Positions 1-9,263 are shown, numbered from the stretch's first letter. The stretch is 64,000 bases of DNA from Ligilactobacillus pabuli (GCF_022836475.1 NZ_BQXH01000012.1:1-64000); one strand, 5' to 3'. Notes: generated by a model not told the origin, from the letters alone. Program-made: numbers and translations.

Positions 1-109
1 TTTAAAAAATTGAAACTTTGGGGCTTGTTAAAGTGCGCCAAAAATCAAGTCTTTTCTAGAAAGTTTTTAAAATTTATTTATCACCTTCGCTTGACTTAAA
101 ACCACATGT

Positions 110-1177
110 CTAATAAGCCTGCCCCATAAATTTATCTCGTACAGATTTGAAACCATAGTCACTCGTGCTGATCCGCCATTTCTTACCATTTTTCACAAGG
201 CGGATCTCAGCTGAGGTTCGTTCTCTGGCTGGAATTTGCTTTAAAACATCCGCAAATTTAGCAACGACCATTTCTTTAGCGGCTCGCTGCACCTGGGTAT
301 AGGTCGTCCCTTCTGGGAGTTTGTCTGATTTCAGCAAATTACTTGAGGTCTGTGAGATCACATTGCTGACATTTGACAGATCCATCACGGTCGGTGTGAC
401 TTCGACTGTCGCTGCAGTTGGTGTGGCTTCTTTAATTTGATAGCTGACTGATGCTTGTTCTGCATTTGCAGTCTGGAACTGGTCCATCATCTTGTTAGCA
501 GCTTTATCCACGATTGGGCTGTGGAAAACAGTATTTTCAAGATAGGAGCGCATTGTCCGGCGGTAAGAATTCTTTTCGGTCAGTAATTCATTCGTTAATA
601 GTTTTTCATATTGATCGTCTTTGTCAGACTGATTCAAAAAAACACTATCAACATAAGCACTGACTGCGTCTTTCGCTTGGCTTGTATTGTCCTTATACTT
701 GCTGGCATCAATTTTAACTTTCGACTTAGGAACCTCTTTAGCTTTCTTTGAGGTCGGTTTAACTTCTAATGTATACTTGCTCTTCTTATCCACTAAAAAG
801 AGGACATAGCCCGTTGAGTCATCATCTTCATCTAATTCCATTGAACTAATAGTAGAAAACTCATCGCCAGTCCCATAGATCGACACTGGATTTAGCTCAT
901 CATCTGATTTAGACTTCAATTTAAAGTTAGAAATACTGGACAAACGCACAGGCGAACCATTGTTTTTCAAGCGCAATTTCAACGCCAAGTACCCTTTACC
1001 GCTGCTTGGTTCGTCCTTGTTGTCAGAAATAATGTACTCACCTTTGAGAACTTTCACAGCCGTCCCATTTTTAGGCGCCGCAGGATTCTCTTTAGCTTTC
1101 TTTTGTCCACCACATCCAACCAACAAAAAAACACTCAACGCCGTCAACAAAAAAGCGAATAATTTTTTATGATGCAT
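110..1177 (-). CDS. DUF5105-like lipoprotein
   Basis: Predicted secreted lipoprotein of about 355 residues. The N-terminus has lysines, a hydrophobic run and the lipobox LVGC, so the mature protein should be lipid-anchored on the outer face of the membrane. The region after the signal resembles an extracellular beta-sandwich of the DUF4352/DUF5105 kind, and the second half is a helical and mixed region ending in RLVKNGKKWRIS. The reading frame is open to 1222, but the ATG at 1177 (MHHKKLF) has an AGGGTGG ribosome site just upstream and starts a proper signal peptide, so I use it. Function unknown; a stress or envelope role is only a guess. It lies downstream of dacA on the same strand, separated by a terminator and a repeat array. 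Confidence 0.7.
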   Translation of the reverse strand: MHHKKLFAFLLTALSVFLLVGCGGQKKAKENPAAPKNGTAVKVLKGEYIISDNKDEPSSGKGYLALKLRLKNNGSPVRLSSISNFKLKSKSDDELNPVSIYGTGDEFSTISSMELDEDDDSTGYVLFLVDKKSKYTLEVKPTSKKAKEVPKSKVKIDASKYKDNTSQAKDAVSAYVDSVFLNQSDKDDQYEKLLTNELLTEKNSYRRTMRSYLENTVFHSPIVDKAANKMMDQFQTANAEQASVSYQIKEATPTAATVEVTPTVMDLSNVSNVISQTSSNLLKSDKLPEGTTYTQVQRAAKEMVVAKFADVLKQIPARERTSAEIRLVKNGKKWRISTSDYGFKSVRDKFMGQAY

Positions 1178-1385
1178 CTTCTTCCACCCTTTCATTTTAA
1201 GGAAACAGTTGGGGAAAATCACGACTGATACGTTGGTTATTCAAAGCTATTTTATTGTTTTCATTATAGCATGCGCTTTCATTTTTAATCTTGTAATTAG
1301 TCCTGAAAACCTCATCAAATTAGTTTGATAACCTGGAACGCTCACATCAGCTTTGCAAAAACTGAGTCGAGTATTTCATTTGCTG

Positions 1386-1627
1386 GCCGTACTTTGTCAA
1401 ACTTGGACCAGCTTTCTCGATTCATGGTCCTACTTTTCCAAAACAGGACCAGCTATCCCGATTCATGGTCCTACTTTCCCAATCTTGGACCGGCTTTCTC
1501 GATTCATGGTCCTACTTTCCCAAACTTGGACCGGCTATCTCAATTCATGGCCCTACTTTCCCAATCTTGGACCGGCTATCTCAATTCATGGTCCTACTTT
1601 CCCAAACTTGGACCGGCTTTCCCCTTA
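1386..1627. repeat. 41-bp tandem repeat array A
   Basis: Five full units and a partial one repeat every 41 bases; units begin at 1405, 1446, 1487, 1528, 1569 and 1610. Each unit carries GGACC, about 16 bases, then GGTCC, an inverted repeat that could form a short hairpin, followed by a pyrimidine-rich CTACTTTCCCAA linker. Open frames across it are periodic artefacts of the repeat. It sits between the dacA terminator and the lipoprotein promoter. Confidence 0.9.
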
Positions 1628-1673
1628 CTCCCAAAATTCCAGCAAATTTCACTCCACCACCAGCAACTAACAA

Positions 1674-1724
1674 AAGACGCAAAAAAACTGCCGGCTTCCA
1701 GCTGATGAAAGTCGACAGTTATTT
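1674..1724 (-). terminator. rho-independent terminator of dacA
   Basis: On the minus strand a long stem (CTGTCGACTTTC pairing, with G-U wobbles, to GGAAGCCGGCAG) is followed by seven T residues, about 15 bases past the dacA stop. Confidence 0.75.
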
Positions 1725-1738
1725 ATGTTCTATTTAAA

Positions 1739-3073
1739 TTAGAATAAACCCTTAAAGGCACGCCAGCCAATCACAAAAATGTTGGCTTTCTTATCTGCTT
1801 GACTAGCAACGGCCGGAACCTCAAAGCCTTGGCTGCCATCAACGAAGGTATTGTCCTGACCTTTGATCATCAAGCGGTAAGTCCCCACTTTTTGGCCTTT
1901 TTTGATTGGAGCCTGTAAGCCGGACTTCTTGTAAAGTTTCTTGTTACCACTGACCTTGCCAGTAATCGCATCCGCTTCGATGCCCTTTTCTAACCATAAA
2001 TTAGTGGTTCCAGCCGTCTGAGTAGCGACTGTCTGTTTCTTACCATGGAAGACTGGTAATTCAGAATTCTTCTTGAAGTTCAACCCAGTTTTGACTGGAG
2101 TGTAGTTATAGTTATTGTAAACATATGACATTAATTTTTGTGTCTGTTCAAAACGAGAAGTATCCTGGTCGCTGTCATGACGTGCACCCATCACAACTGT
2201 GATCAAACGGTGCCCGTCTTTATGGACAGTGGCGGCGAAGTTCGCACCGGCTGCATCAGAAGTCCCAGTTTTCAGTCCGTCAACTGGTAAAGCAGTGTAA
2301 GCTTTGGTTAAGCCCTTTAACATCCAGTTCCAGTTTGGCATGTCAGTTTTAGTGTCGCCATTGTCAAACTTAGCTTCTTTCACGCTGGTCGTGTCCAAAA
2401 CTTCTGGGTAATCTTTTAACAAACGTTGGGATAAAATTGCGACATCAGCAGCTGACATTTTATTTGTCGCTGAATTAGGAGCACCAGGATAGCGATCCTG
2501 ACCAACATCACCGTTATCTAAACCATTGGCGGTATAAAACTCAGCATCCTTGATGCCCATTTTCTTGGCTTGTGCCCGCATTAGGTCGACAAACTTGGTT
2601 TGTGTGCCCCCAATTTGGTCACCCAAGGCCATCGCTGCCCCATTCGCTGAATAAATGACCATCGCTTGATACAAAGATTTGACCGTGTATTCATGATCAG
2701 TTTTTAACGGCACATTAGAATAGTTAGTGTTTTGACTGACCTTAACTGCACCTTCAGATGGAGTAATTTTTTGATTCCAGCTCAACTTATTTTCATCAAT
2801 GGCTTTCAATACCAAATAAATGGTCATCATTTTGCTCATTGAAGCCGTTGGGCGTACCGCACTGGCGTTTTTGGCATACAATACCTGGCCAGTTTTGGCA
2901 TCGATCGCAATCGCTGCTTTAACATCTAAATTAACATCATTCGTTTTCAAATCATTGATGGTGGCCGCACTCGCCTGCGTTGGTGTCTGCAATGCAGCTG
3001 CACCCCCAACAAACAGCGCTGTTCCCGCCAACAACCCCACTAAACTTTTCTTAACTTGACTAAAAATTTTCAT
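1739..3073 (-). CDS. dacA: D-alanyl-D-alanine carboxypeptidase (PBP5 type)
   Basis: Trims the terminal D-Ala from peptidoglycan stem pentapeptides at the outer membrane face. It has a signal peptide (residues 1 to about 36, ending ASA). The serine-hydrolase motifs of the low-mass penicillin-binding protein family are all present: SxxK at 78-81 (SMSK), SxN at 142-144 (SAN) and KTG at 268-270. A C-terminal PBP5_C-like beta domain follows, and the last 17 residues (IFVIGWRAFKGLF end) look like the amphipathic membrane anchor of this family. At 444 residues it is of normal length. It follows a sensor kinase and response regulator on the same strand, an arrangement like vanRS with vanY, but it appears to have its own promoter. 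Confidence 0.93.
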   Translation of the reverse strand: MKIFSQVKKSLVGLLAGTALFVGGAAALQTPTQASAATINDLKTNDVNLDVKAAIAIDAKTGQVLYAKNASAVRPTASMSKMMTIYLVLKAIDENKLSWNQKITPSEGAVKVSQNTNYSNVPLKTDHEYTVKSLYQAMVIYSANGAAMALGDQIGGTQTKFVDLMRAQAKKMGIKDAEFYTANGLDNGDVGQDRYPGAPNSATNKMSAADVAILSQRLLKDYPEVLDTTSVKEAKFDNGDTKTDMPNWNWMLKGLTKAYTALPVDGLKTGTSDAAGANFAATVHKDGHRLITVVMGARHDSDQDTSRFEQTQKLMSYVYNNYNYTPVKTGLNFKKNSELPVFHGKKQTVATQTAGTTNLWLEKGIEADAITGKVSGNKKLYKKSGLQAPIKKGQKVGTYRLMIKGQDNTFVDGSQGFEVPAVASQADKKANIFVIGWRAFKGLF

Positions 3074-3121
3074 GATTTCAATGGTCCCTCTCGCATACTT
3101 TATTTTTAAGAAAATTGATCC

Positions 3122-3157
3122 TTATTAACTTTGGCACAAAGCCCTTGCAATTGCAAG
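3122..3157 (-). promoter_or_regulatory. dacA promoter with a palindrome over the -35
   Basis: Reading the minus strand, TTGCAA (3145-3150), a 17-base spacer and TAATAA (3122-3127) make a good sigma-A promoter about 50 bases before the dacA start. The -35 lies inside a perfect 14-base palindrome, CTTGCAATTGCAAG (3144-3157), which could be an operator. The promoter suggests dacA can be transcribed apart from the kinase gene. Confidence 0.55.
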
Positions 3158-3273
3158 CAGATCCACGTCTTTCTGCCATGGACTTCGTCATTTTTTCGCA
3201 CCAATTTGGCGCAATTTTTGGCCGCACTAACCACCTTAACACTTGATCTGCCAAAAAAACGGGCGGACCGTGC

Positions 3274-4482
3274 CTATTTGGCTTCTTGGTCAGCCGCCTG
3301 CGTTGCTCGTTTCATTTGTCGCGCTAACTTTTCTGGGATCTTTAACGTTTCACTGTGTTTTAACGGAAAATGCATAATAAATTGGGTCAGCTTTTCATCT
3401 GACGTGGCATAAATATAGCCATGGTGGAGCTCCACGATCCCTAAAGCAATCGCCAAACCTAAGCCAGTTCCCCCAGTTTCTTTGGACCGTGACCTTTCCA
3501 CCCGGTAGAAACGTTCAAAAATCTGCGTCAGTGAACTCTGCGGAATTGGTTCGCCGTCGTTCGCGATCACGACTTGGACTTCACGGTTAGACAGCTGTGT
3601 CGACGATAAATAGATATGCTTACCGCCCTGGCCGTATTTCAAGGCGTTGGACACTAAATTATTGAAAACGCGCGCCAGCTTTTCCGGGTCAGCGTCAAAC
3701 ATTAATGGCTCTGCTCCAACATCTACTTGGATCTGCATCCCTTTTTTAGATGCTTCCAACTCAAAGCTGGCACCCAGTTGTTCTAACATCGCGTTTAGAT
3801 CAATTTGAACCGTCTGCAGTTTGGCATCTGTTTGCCGGACCTTGGTATATTCAAATAAATCATCAACTAACGATTTCATTTGCTTCGACTTTAAAAAGGC
3901 CGTGTGCGTGTACTTTAACAGGTCAGCTTCGCTTTGATACTGTTTGTCTTCGATCAAGCCTAAATAACCGATGATCGAAGTCAACGGTGTCCGAATGTCA
4001 TGACTGACGTTCGTGATCAGTTCATCTTTTGAGCGTTCGATCGCCCGTTCTTCTTCCAGCGAATTGATCGTACTTTCCACTAAGGCATTGACACTTTCAA
4101 CGACCCGCTGCATTTGTCCCGTTAAAGTAAAGGGAATCCGGTGGTCGAAGTGACCAGAAGCAATGTAGTGCAGTTCTACGATGACGTGCCGTAACTGCAT
4201 TTGGCGGTAACGACGGATCAAGCGCCAGTACAACACAAAAGCGTCCGCCAACAACATTAAAACAGTAAAGACCCAGCCCCAACTCCATAATTGGAGATGT
4301 TGTGGTCCAAATGAGAGTGACATTTTAATTTGAAAGATTCCATTTTCGATGCCAGGGTTAGTATCGATCAATTGATCCATGATCAGAAAAATGGACATAT
4401 TTAATAATAGTAAGAGGATCACTGTGACGATCCCCTCACCAAAAAGTTCACTTTTTTCCCGACCAGTTAACTGAAATTTCAA
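3274..4482 (-). CDS. Sensor histidine kinase, VanS-like
   Basis: Membrane sensor kinase of 402 residues. Two membrane segments (about 18-36 and 66-87) enclose a short outside loop of about 30 residues. A HAMP-like linker, then HisKA with the phospho-acceptor His161 in VSHDIRTPL, then the ATPase domain with an N box (NNLVSNALKYG) and the G box GTGLGLAI. The start is a TTG with GGAGAG upstream. It follows its response regulator by 25 bases and precedes dacA. The very short sensor loop suggests that it senses an event in or at the membrane, as cell-wall stress sensors do; the signal itself is unknown. Confidence 0.9.
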   Translation of the reverse strand: MKFQLTGREKSELFGEGIVTVILLLLLNMSIFLIMDQLIDTNPGIENGIFQIKMSLSFGPQHLQLWSWGWVFTVLMLLADAFVLYWRLIRRYRQMQLRHVIVELHYIASGHFDHRIPFTLTGQMQRVVESVNALVESTINSLEEERAIERSKDELITNVSHDIRTPLTSIIGYLGLIEDKQYQSEADLLKYTHTAFLKSKQMKSLVDDLFEYTKVRQTDAKLQTVQIDLNAMLEQLGASFELEASKKGMQIQVDVGAEPLMFDADPEKLARVFNNLVSNALKYGQGGKHIYLSSTQLSNREVQVVIANDGEPIPQSSLTQIFERFYRVERSRSKETGGTGLGLAIALGIVELHHGYIYATSDEKLTQFIMHFPLKHSETLKIPEKLARQMKRATQAADQEAK

Positions 4483-4507
4483 ATGTTGTCACTCTCCTAG
4501 TACAATT

Positions 4508-5197
4508 CTAGTGGGTTTCAACCTTGTAGCCCACGCCCCAGACAGTTTGCACAACTTTTTCACCGCCGGTTGCTTCTTCAATTTTATCCCGCAAATGGCT
4601 CACATGAACCATTACCGTTTTAGCTGAGACCACTGATTCTTGTTTCCAGACCCGTTCAAAGATCTCATCCGCAGAAAAGACGCGGTTCGGGTGACTAGCC
4701 AACAAGTACAGGATGCCAAACTCGAGTGCAGTCAGTGAAACTGAGCTGCCATCGACAGTCAACACCTCATGCGAATCTTTTTTGATGATCAATGGTCCGA
4801 CCTCTAATTGGTCAGGTTCTTCATTTTGGACCTGATGCTGGGAACGGCGTAACAATGACTTGACCCGTGCCATAACTTCCAAGGGATTAAATGGCTTAGT
4901 CACATAATCATCTGCACCTTGAATTAGGCCGTGGATCTTATCGATATCATCTGTCTTAGCCGATAACATTAAGATCGGGATCTGTGAGTCGCGCCGGACT
5001 TCCTTGACAACTTCCAGACCATCGACTTGCGGCATCATAATATCCAAGATCATGAGATCAATGTTGGGGTTGGTATTTAATTTAGTCAAGGCTTCCTTGC
5101 CGTTATAGGCTTTTTCAACTTCGTAACCTTCATTTTGAATGTAAATACTTAACAACTCAACGATATCCTTATCATCATCAACTACTAAAATTTTCAT
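4508..5197 (-). CDS. OmpR/PhoB-family response regulator, VanR-like
   Basis: DNA-binding response regulator of 229 residues, partner of the kinase immediately downstream. The receiver domain (1 to about 120) has the acidic pocket VDDDKD, the phospho-acceptor Asp52 in LMILDIMMPQVDG, and LSAKTDD holding the conserved Lys. The C-terminal winged helix (about 130-227) has the typical LTALEFGILYLL and KTVMVHVSHLRDKIE segments. ATG start with GGAGAAAAAAAC upstream. Targets cannot be read from sequence; dacA is the obvious candidate because of its position. Confidence 0.92.
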   Translation of the reverse strand: MKILVVDDDKDIVELLSIYIQNEGYEVEKAYNGKEALTKLNTNPNIDLMILDIMMPQVDGLEVVKEVRRDSQIPILMLSAKTDDIDKIHGLIQGADDYVTKPFNPLEVMARVKSLLRRSQHQVQNEEPDQLEVGPLIIKKDSHEVLTVDGSSVSLTALEFGILYLLASHPNRVFSADEIFERVWKQESVVSAKTVMVHVSHLRDKIEEATGGEKVVQTVWGVGYKVETH

Positions 5198-5544
5198 GTT
5201 TTTTTCTCCTCATATTTCATGTCCGCGTGTGTGCTTGATCAAACCATCGCTGCATGCATAATAGCTTTTTTCTCCGTAAACTGCCTATTTAAGAAAGCAT
5301 CGAACTTCCAGCAGTTCACCGGTTCTTAACCTTTGTACTAATTCAACGATCCTGCACTAACACCGAACGTTTTTAGTGTGCTTATAATATTATTATTTTG
5401 CAAGCTATTATTTATAGTTAATTGTACCAAATTCTACTTCCATCGTACCTAAAGAATTCTTTAAATTCAATTCAAACGCTTTCTTAATTTTCAGCCAGGC
5501 TTTTTTTAAACAAGCAGTTTGGCTCTTTTAAATCAACTTGCTGT
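5198..5544. other. Intergenic region upstream of the regulator gene
   Basis: About 350 AT-rich bases without a credible gene. It must hold the promoter of the regulator-kinase pair and probably a long leader, but no promoter could be chosen with confidence. Confidence 0.6.
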
Positions 5545-5545
5545 A

Positions 5546-5578
5546 GAAAAAAAGCTCACCCCGATTTTGGGTCAGCTT
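5546..5578 (-). terminator. terminator of the GT8/methyltransferase-like pair
   Basis: Minus strand: AGCTGACCC, a short loop, GGGTGAGCT, then seven T residues, right after the stop at 5583. Confidence 0.8.
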
Positions 5579-5582
5579 TCTG

Positions 5583-6314
5583 TTAGTGAACGATAAAAAC
5601 TTGATCATTGATAAAATCAAATTGTTGGTGCTGGCGATTTAGGACGGGGATTACTTGATAATCAGCCATGTGCCAAAAGCGGGCTGAATTCGTAGCACCA
5701 TTTGCTTCACCAATCACCAAAAATTCGCCGGACCACTGCTGGTCCCGTAGAAACTGCAAAATTTCTGCATCGAGCTCTACCCCATCGGGAGACCATTCTA
5801 AAATAAAGACGGCAGTTGTTTGATAGTACTTTTTGACTGCCGCTAAGGCATCTAACTGTTCAATAGTAGTCCATGGCTGCGGCTGGGTAATATCTTGTCC
5901 CTGCCAATCCAGATTATCCGTCGCATGCACTGTTTGAATTTGACTAGCCAATAAGCCATTGCCTGCCATCAATTGAACTGTTGGCCGGTCACCTAAATAC
6001 GTCGCGAGGTCTTCTACCCACGGCTGAGAAAAGAGATGCCAGACTCCAAAGTTTTCGATCACACATTCTCGTAAGTCATTCAAGCGGCTTTCGACCGTCA
6101 AAATATCTGGGTGACTTTCCAGTAGATCAAAGGTCAAATCGACGGGAAATTCCAACGGCGGCAACGGTTGAGCTGGAAGCTGGCGGTGTTGATAAGCCAA
6201 GACTGTTTCTTTGACCGCCTGGATTTTAGCCGTGATCTGTGGAAAATCCTGGTATTCAGTCAGGGCAGCAGTTAAACTCGCCAAATAGTTCGCGCTAGTT
6301 AATTGTTCGTCCAT
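5583..6314 (-). CDS. Methyltransferase-like protein of unknown substrate
   Basis: Protein of 243 residues. The middle (about 112-160) looks like a class I SAM-methyltransferase core: a beta strand and glycine-containing loop VQLMAGNGLLAS, then an acidic end of the next strand (ATDNLDW), then FILEWSPDG as a later strand. The first 90 residues are helical and do not match a family I know. Its ATG overlaps the stop of the glycosyltransferase gene (TAATG), so the two should be translated together. No substrate can be assigned, and the glycine motif is degenerate enough that activity is not certain. Confidence 0.6.
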   Translation of the reverse strand: MDEQLTSANYLASLTAALTEYQDFPQITAKIQAVKETVLAYQHRQLPAQPLPPLEFPVDLTFDLLESHPDILTVESRLNDLRECVIENFGVWHLFSQPWVEDLATYLGDRPTVQLMAGNGLLASQIQTVHATDNLDWQGQDITQPQPWTTIEQLDALAAVKKYYQTTAVFILEWSPDGVELDAEILQFLRDQQWSGEFLVIGEANGATNSARFWHMADYQVIPVLNRQHQQFDFINDQVFIVH

Positions 6315-7177
6315 TAGGACTGTCCTTCTTCACTTAGACTCGCAGCTTCAACAACTGGTTCTTCCCAGAATTTCAAAGCCTGGTGTGCATAGTGGCGGTA
6401 TAAGGCAGCATATCGGCCAAAGTAGCCTGTTTTCCACGGTTTGTCACGCCCACAGAAATGTAAGATTCCCGTATGGCTAATGATCCAGTTCAAATCCCAT
6501 TCACCCATACTCCGCGCTTCATAGAGGTGGTTTTTACGGGCATCAAAGTTCCACAGCTCGTCTGGCAGCGCCAAAATTTCGTGTCCATATAAACCGTTCA
6601 AAATATCTTGGTCCGGCAACAAGAGGTTAAACTTATTGTTTTCGATGAACGCGAAAATATCTTTCGGGTCGACCCTGCGTCGAATTTCAGTTAAATTCAT
6701 CAATAAAACACCGGAATTATAATAAGCGTCGGCCTCTTCATTGCCTAAACGGACTTTATTGACCACATCCGTCACGTTGGTCAAACCGCTATGGCTGCAA
6801 GCGGCATACAAATACCCGTCAAGGTTGGTCTCATAAAGTGGTGTGATGTCATTGATGCATAATAGATCTGCATCGAGGTACAAAATCTTGTCCAACGTTT
6901 CCGGCAAGTACTTATGCGCCAACAAGCGGTAATAAATTGTTTGCGGATACCGGCCAGTAACTTTCGCGTCGGCAAACTCATTACCAGTGACAACCAGGGG
7001 GACATATTCGACTTGCTTGTTTTGACAAAATTGTTCAATTTTTTCCGTTTGTTCTAAGGGTTGTTCTTGGATCACATAAACTCGCACCCAGTCAGGCTGA
7101 GAATTTTGCAAAATAGAATAAACCACTGTTAACATTTGGTCAACAAAACCGTCGTTGACCGCAAACAATAAATTCAT
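6314..7177 (-). CDS. Glycosyltransferase family 8 protein
   Basis: Retaining glycosyltransferase of 287 residues, related to the GspA and galactosyl/glucosyltransferase GT8 enzymes that act on surface polymers or glycoproteins. The GT-A fold starts at residue 1 (MNLLFAVNDGFVDQM). The metal-binding DxD is D102-A-D104 in ILYLDADLL, the second substrate region is YYNSGVLLMNL, followed by LPDQDILN, and the metal-binding His end is ISHTGILHFCGRDKPW. There is no signal or membrane segment, so it works in the cytosol. It is the first gene of a two-gene unit with the methyltransferase-like gene. Confidence 0.88.
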   Translation of the reverse strand: MNLLFAVNDGFVDQMLTVVYSILQNSQPDWVRVYVIQEQPLEQTEKIEQFCQNKQVEYVPLVVTGNEFADAKVTGRYPQTIYYRLLAHKYLPETLDKILYLDADLLCINDITPLYETNLDGYLYAACSHSGLTNVTDVVNKVRLGNEEADAYYNSGVLLMNLTEIRRRVDPKDIFAFIENNKFNLLLPDQDILNGLYGHEILALPDELWNFDARKNHLYEARSMGEWDLNWIISHTGILHFCGRDKPWKTGYFGRYAALYRHYAHQALKFWEEPVVEAASLSEEGQS

Positions 7178-7265
7178 GAAAAAGACCTCACCTATTCATC
7201 AGTATTTTTGTTGCAATCTTTGCCAACATTATAACACAGGGCGGAGTGAAACGTTCAGTCAGCAA

Positions 7266-7302
7266 ACACCCTCCAAGCCCGGCTAGACACTGGGTGGAGG
7301 GT
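7266..7302 (-). terminator. Hairpin, possible terminator of the paralogue array
   Basis: CACCCTCCA and TTGGAGGGTG can pair around an 18-base loop. The following T-run is poor (TGTTTG), so this may be a weak terminator or only a stable hairpin between the array and the GT8 promoter. Confidence 0.4.
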
Positions 7303-7387
7303 GACAATTAATTTATTCTTTCCCACGACTATTTCCAGCAGCAAGTATTGGTTCAACAATTCAAACTGATTTAGTCTGCTTCTACTA

Positions 7388-7990
7388 CTATTCTTGTTGG
7401 TGTGACTGCTTTTTATGGTAGCGTTGAATAAATTCCTTTTCGGTAGTTGGAATGTTTATTTTTGCTGGTTTCAGACGAATAGAAACATATTTTTTCTTAA
7501 TCGACAAGTACGTATCCAGCCGTTTGCTTTTATAGTAATAAAGGCCATGTTTTTTAAACATCTGACCTTCTTCAAATGGTGACGTAGCCTGATTTAAAGG
7601 AATTTTAGCATTCTTTTTTGAATACATGCCCTTCTCAAACGCTTGGTAGTTATCAAACCACAATCGGGTTCTAGTAATATTTTTTCCTAGAATAAGAACA
7701 CCTTGTGAGCGAGTATAGCTACCCTGAATAAAATCAATTTTAAAACCCTGATTGTAATCATCTTCAAGATTTAATTGCGGAATGGTAACATAATGTGAAC
7801 CATCTACTATTCTAAAATATGATGGTGGGTCTGGAGAAATTCTTTTGTTTTCATAAGTGTAGGTCTGGTTGTAGTTAATTTTTGTAACACCATTTGCTTG
7901 CCAAAGTAAAAAGCTACCTACAGCTACCAATAATCCCAAGAAAGTTATTGTCAAAACGAGCCATTTTCTCTTTTTGATATTGATCACCAA
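7388..7990 (-). CDS. Array paralogue 1: membrane-anchored protein, possible immunity protein
   Basis: Protein of 200 residues and last of five tandem paralogues. Basic N-terminus, one membrane helix (about 9-29), then an outside domain with conserved blocks: NYNQTYTY, PPSYFRIVD, DDYNQGFKIDFIQG, LWFDNYQAFEKGMYS, and a C-terminal PTTEKEFIQRYHKKQ with QHQQE-type end. I do not recognise the family. Start is TTG at 7990 or GTG at 7987. Its 5' flank is nearly identical to that of paralogue 4, showing segmental duplication. Tandem paralogues after a DUF3114-like gene suggest immunity proteins, but this is inference. Confidence 0.75.
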   Translation of the reverse strand: MVINIKKRKWLVLTITFLGLLVAVGSFLLWQANGVTKINYNQTYTYENKRISPDPPSYFRIVDGSHYVTIPQLNLEDDYNQGFKIDFIQGSYTRSQGVLILGKNITRTRLWFDNYQAFEKGMYSKKNAKIPLNQATSPFEEGQMFKKHGLYYYKSKRLDTYLSIKKKYVSIRLKPAKINIPTTEKEFIQRYHKKQSHQQE

Positions 7991-8012
7991 CTCTCTAAAT
8001 TATTACACAAAA

Positions 8013-8612
8013 TTATTCTTGTTGGTGCCCTTGCTTTTTATGATAACGTTGAATAAATTCTTTCTTAGTGGTTGGAAGATTGATTTTTGCTGGTTTCAGA
8101 CGGATAGAAACATACTTTTTCTTAATTGAATCGTACGTATTTAACCTTTTACTTTTATAGTAATAAAGACCATGCTTTTTAATCAGTTCGCCTTCTTCAA
8201 AGGGTGCCATTGCTCTAGTTAAAGGAATTTTAACCTTCTCTTTTGAATACATGCCCTTCTCAAACGCTTGATAGTTATCAAACCACAAGCGAGTACTAGT
8301 AATATGCTTGCCCAGAACAAGAACACCTTTTGAGTAAGTATATCTACCCTGAACAAATTCAACTCCAAAAGCTTGGTTGTAATCATCATCAAGATTTAAC
8401 CGCGGTATAGCAACATAATGTGAACTATCCACTACTCTAAGATACGATGGCGGCCCTGTATTTATTTTCTTTGCCTTATAAGTGTACGTTTGGTTGTAGT
8501 CAATTTTTGAAACATCATTTGCCTTCCAAACTAAAAAGCTACCAACAGCTACCAATAATCCCAAGAAAGTTATTATCAAAACAAGCCACTTTCTTTTTTT
8601 GATCACGACCAC
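8013..8612 (-). CDS. Array paralogue 2: membrane-anchored protein, possible immunity protein
   Basis: Protein of 199 residues, GTG start, with the same plan as its neighbours: one N-terminal membrane helix, then the outside domain with NYNQTYTY, DDYNQAFGVEFVQG, LWFDNYQAFEKGMYS and the QRYHKKQGHQQE end. It is closest to paralogues 1 and 4 over the N-terminus. The bases just before the start (ACTTGGGGAAGTAGGTGG) match the last codons of the upstream DUF3114-like gene, a sign that the duplicated block carried the tail of that gene with it. Confidence 0.75.
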   Translation of the reverse strand: MVVIKKRKWLVLIITFLGLLVAVGSFLVWKANDVSKIDYNQTYTYKAKKINTGPPSYLRVVDSSHYVAIPRLNLDDDYNQAFGVEFVQGRYTYSKGVLVLGKHITSTRLWFDNYQAFEKGMYSKEKVKIPLTRAMAPFEEGELIKKHGLYYYKSKRLNTYDSIKKKYVSIRLKPAKINLPTTKKEFIQRYHKKQGHQQE

Positions 8613-8656
8613 CTACTTCCCCAAGTTATTAAATCTTACCCTTTGATCTCATAAAG

Positions 8657-9263
8657 TCATTCTTGTTGGTGCCCTTGCTTTTTATGATAACGTTGAATAA
8701 ATTCTTTTTCAGTAGTTGGAATGTTAAATTTAGTTCTTTTCAATTTGAAATTATTCCTTTTATAACGATCTGTTTTACCAGAATTATAAATTCTAATTAT
8801 ATGTTTATAAACAAAGGACAGACGTTCTTTGCTAATGGTACCACTCGCAAAAGTTAGATATTTATTTTCAGCGTTTATTTTACCGCGTTGTATCGTGTAT
8901 TTACCTGCTTCAAAGTTCTCATAATTATCAAACCATAAATTAGTTACTTTTCCTTTTTTTTCAAATTTATAAACATCTTCACGCTTACGGTATGTTCCTT
9001 GAATAAAGTCAACCCCGAATGCCTGATTGCAATCATTTTCTAAATTTAATTCTGGAATTGCCAAATAATGACTTTCATCCAGAAACACAATATATGATGG
9101 CGGAGCTCCCGTAGTACGTTTAGCATTAAAAGTATAGGTTTGATTATAATTAATTTCTGTAACACTATTTTGCTTCCAAGATATAAAGCCTACCATAGCC
9201 ACTAGTGCTAGCAAAAAAAGTTATCATGATCGTTACTCGTTTTCTCTTCTTAATAGCGGCCAC
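8657..9263 (-). pseudogene. Array paralogue 3, frameshifted in a T run
   Basis: The GTG at 9263 starts a frame like paralogue 5 (AAIKKRKRVTIMI), but a run of seven T residues where paralogue 5 keeps frame shifts it out of register. The rest (186 codons from 9214) is open and carries the family blocks NYNQTYTF, PPSYIVFLDESHY, IQGTYRK, LWFDNYENFEAGKY and the QRYHKKQGHQQE end. Losing one T would restore a full protein. It could be a pseudogene, a slippage-controlled gene, or a sequencing error in a homopolymer. Its upstream flank also copies the tail of the DUF3114-like gene. Confidence 0.75.

Noticed and set aside
1325-1737. Three overlapping plus-strand frames of 90-126 codons
   Set aside because: All lie in the 41-base repeats. 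A period of 41 is not a multiple of three, so all three frames read the same periodic peptide; no ribosome site.
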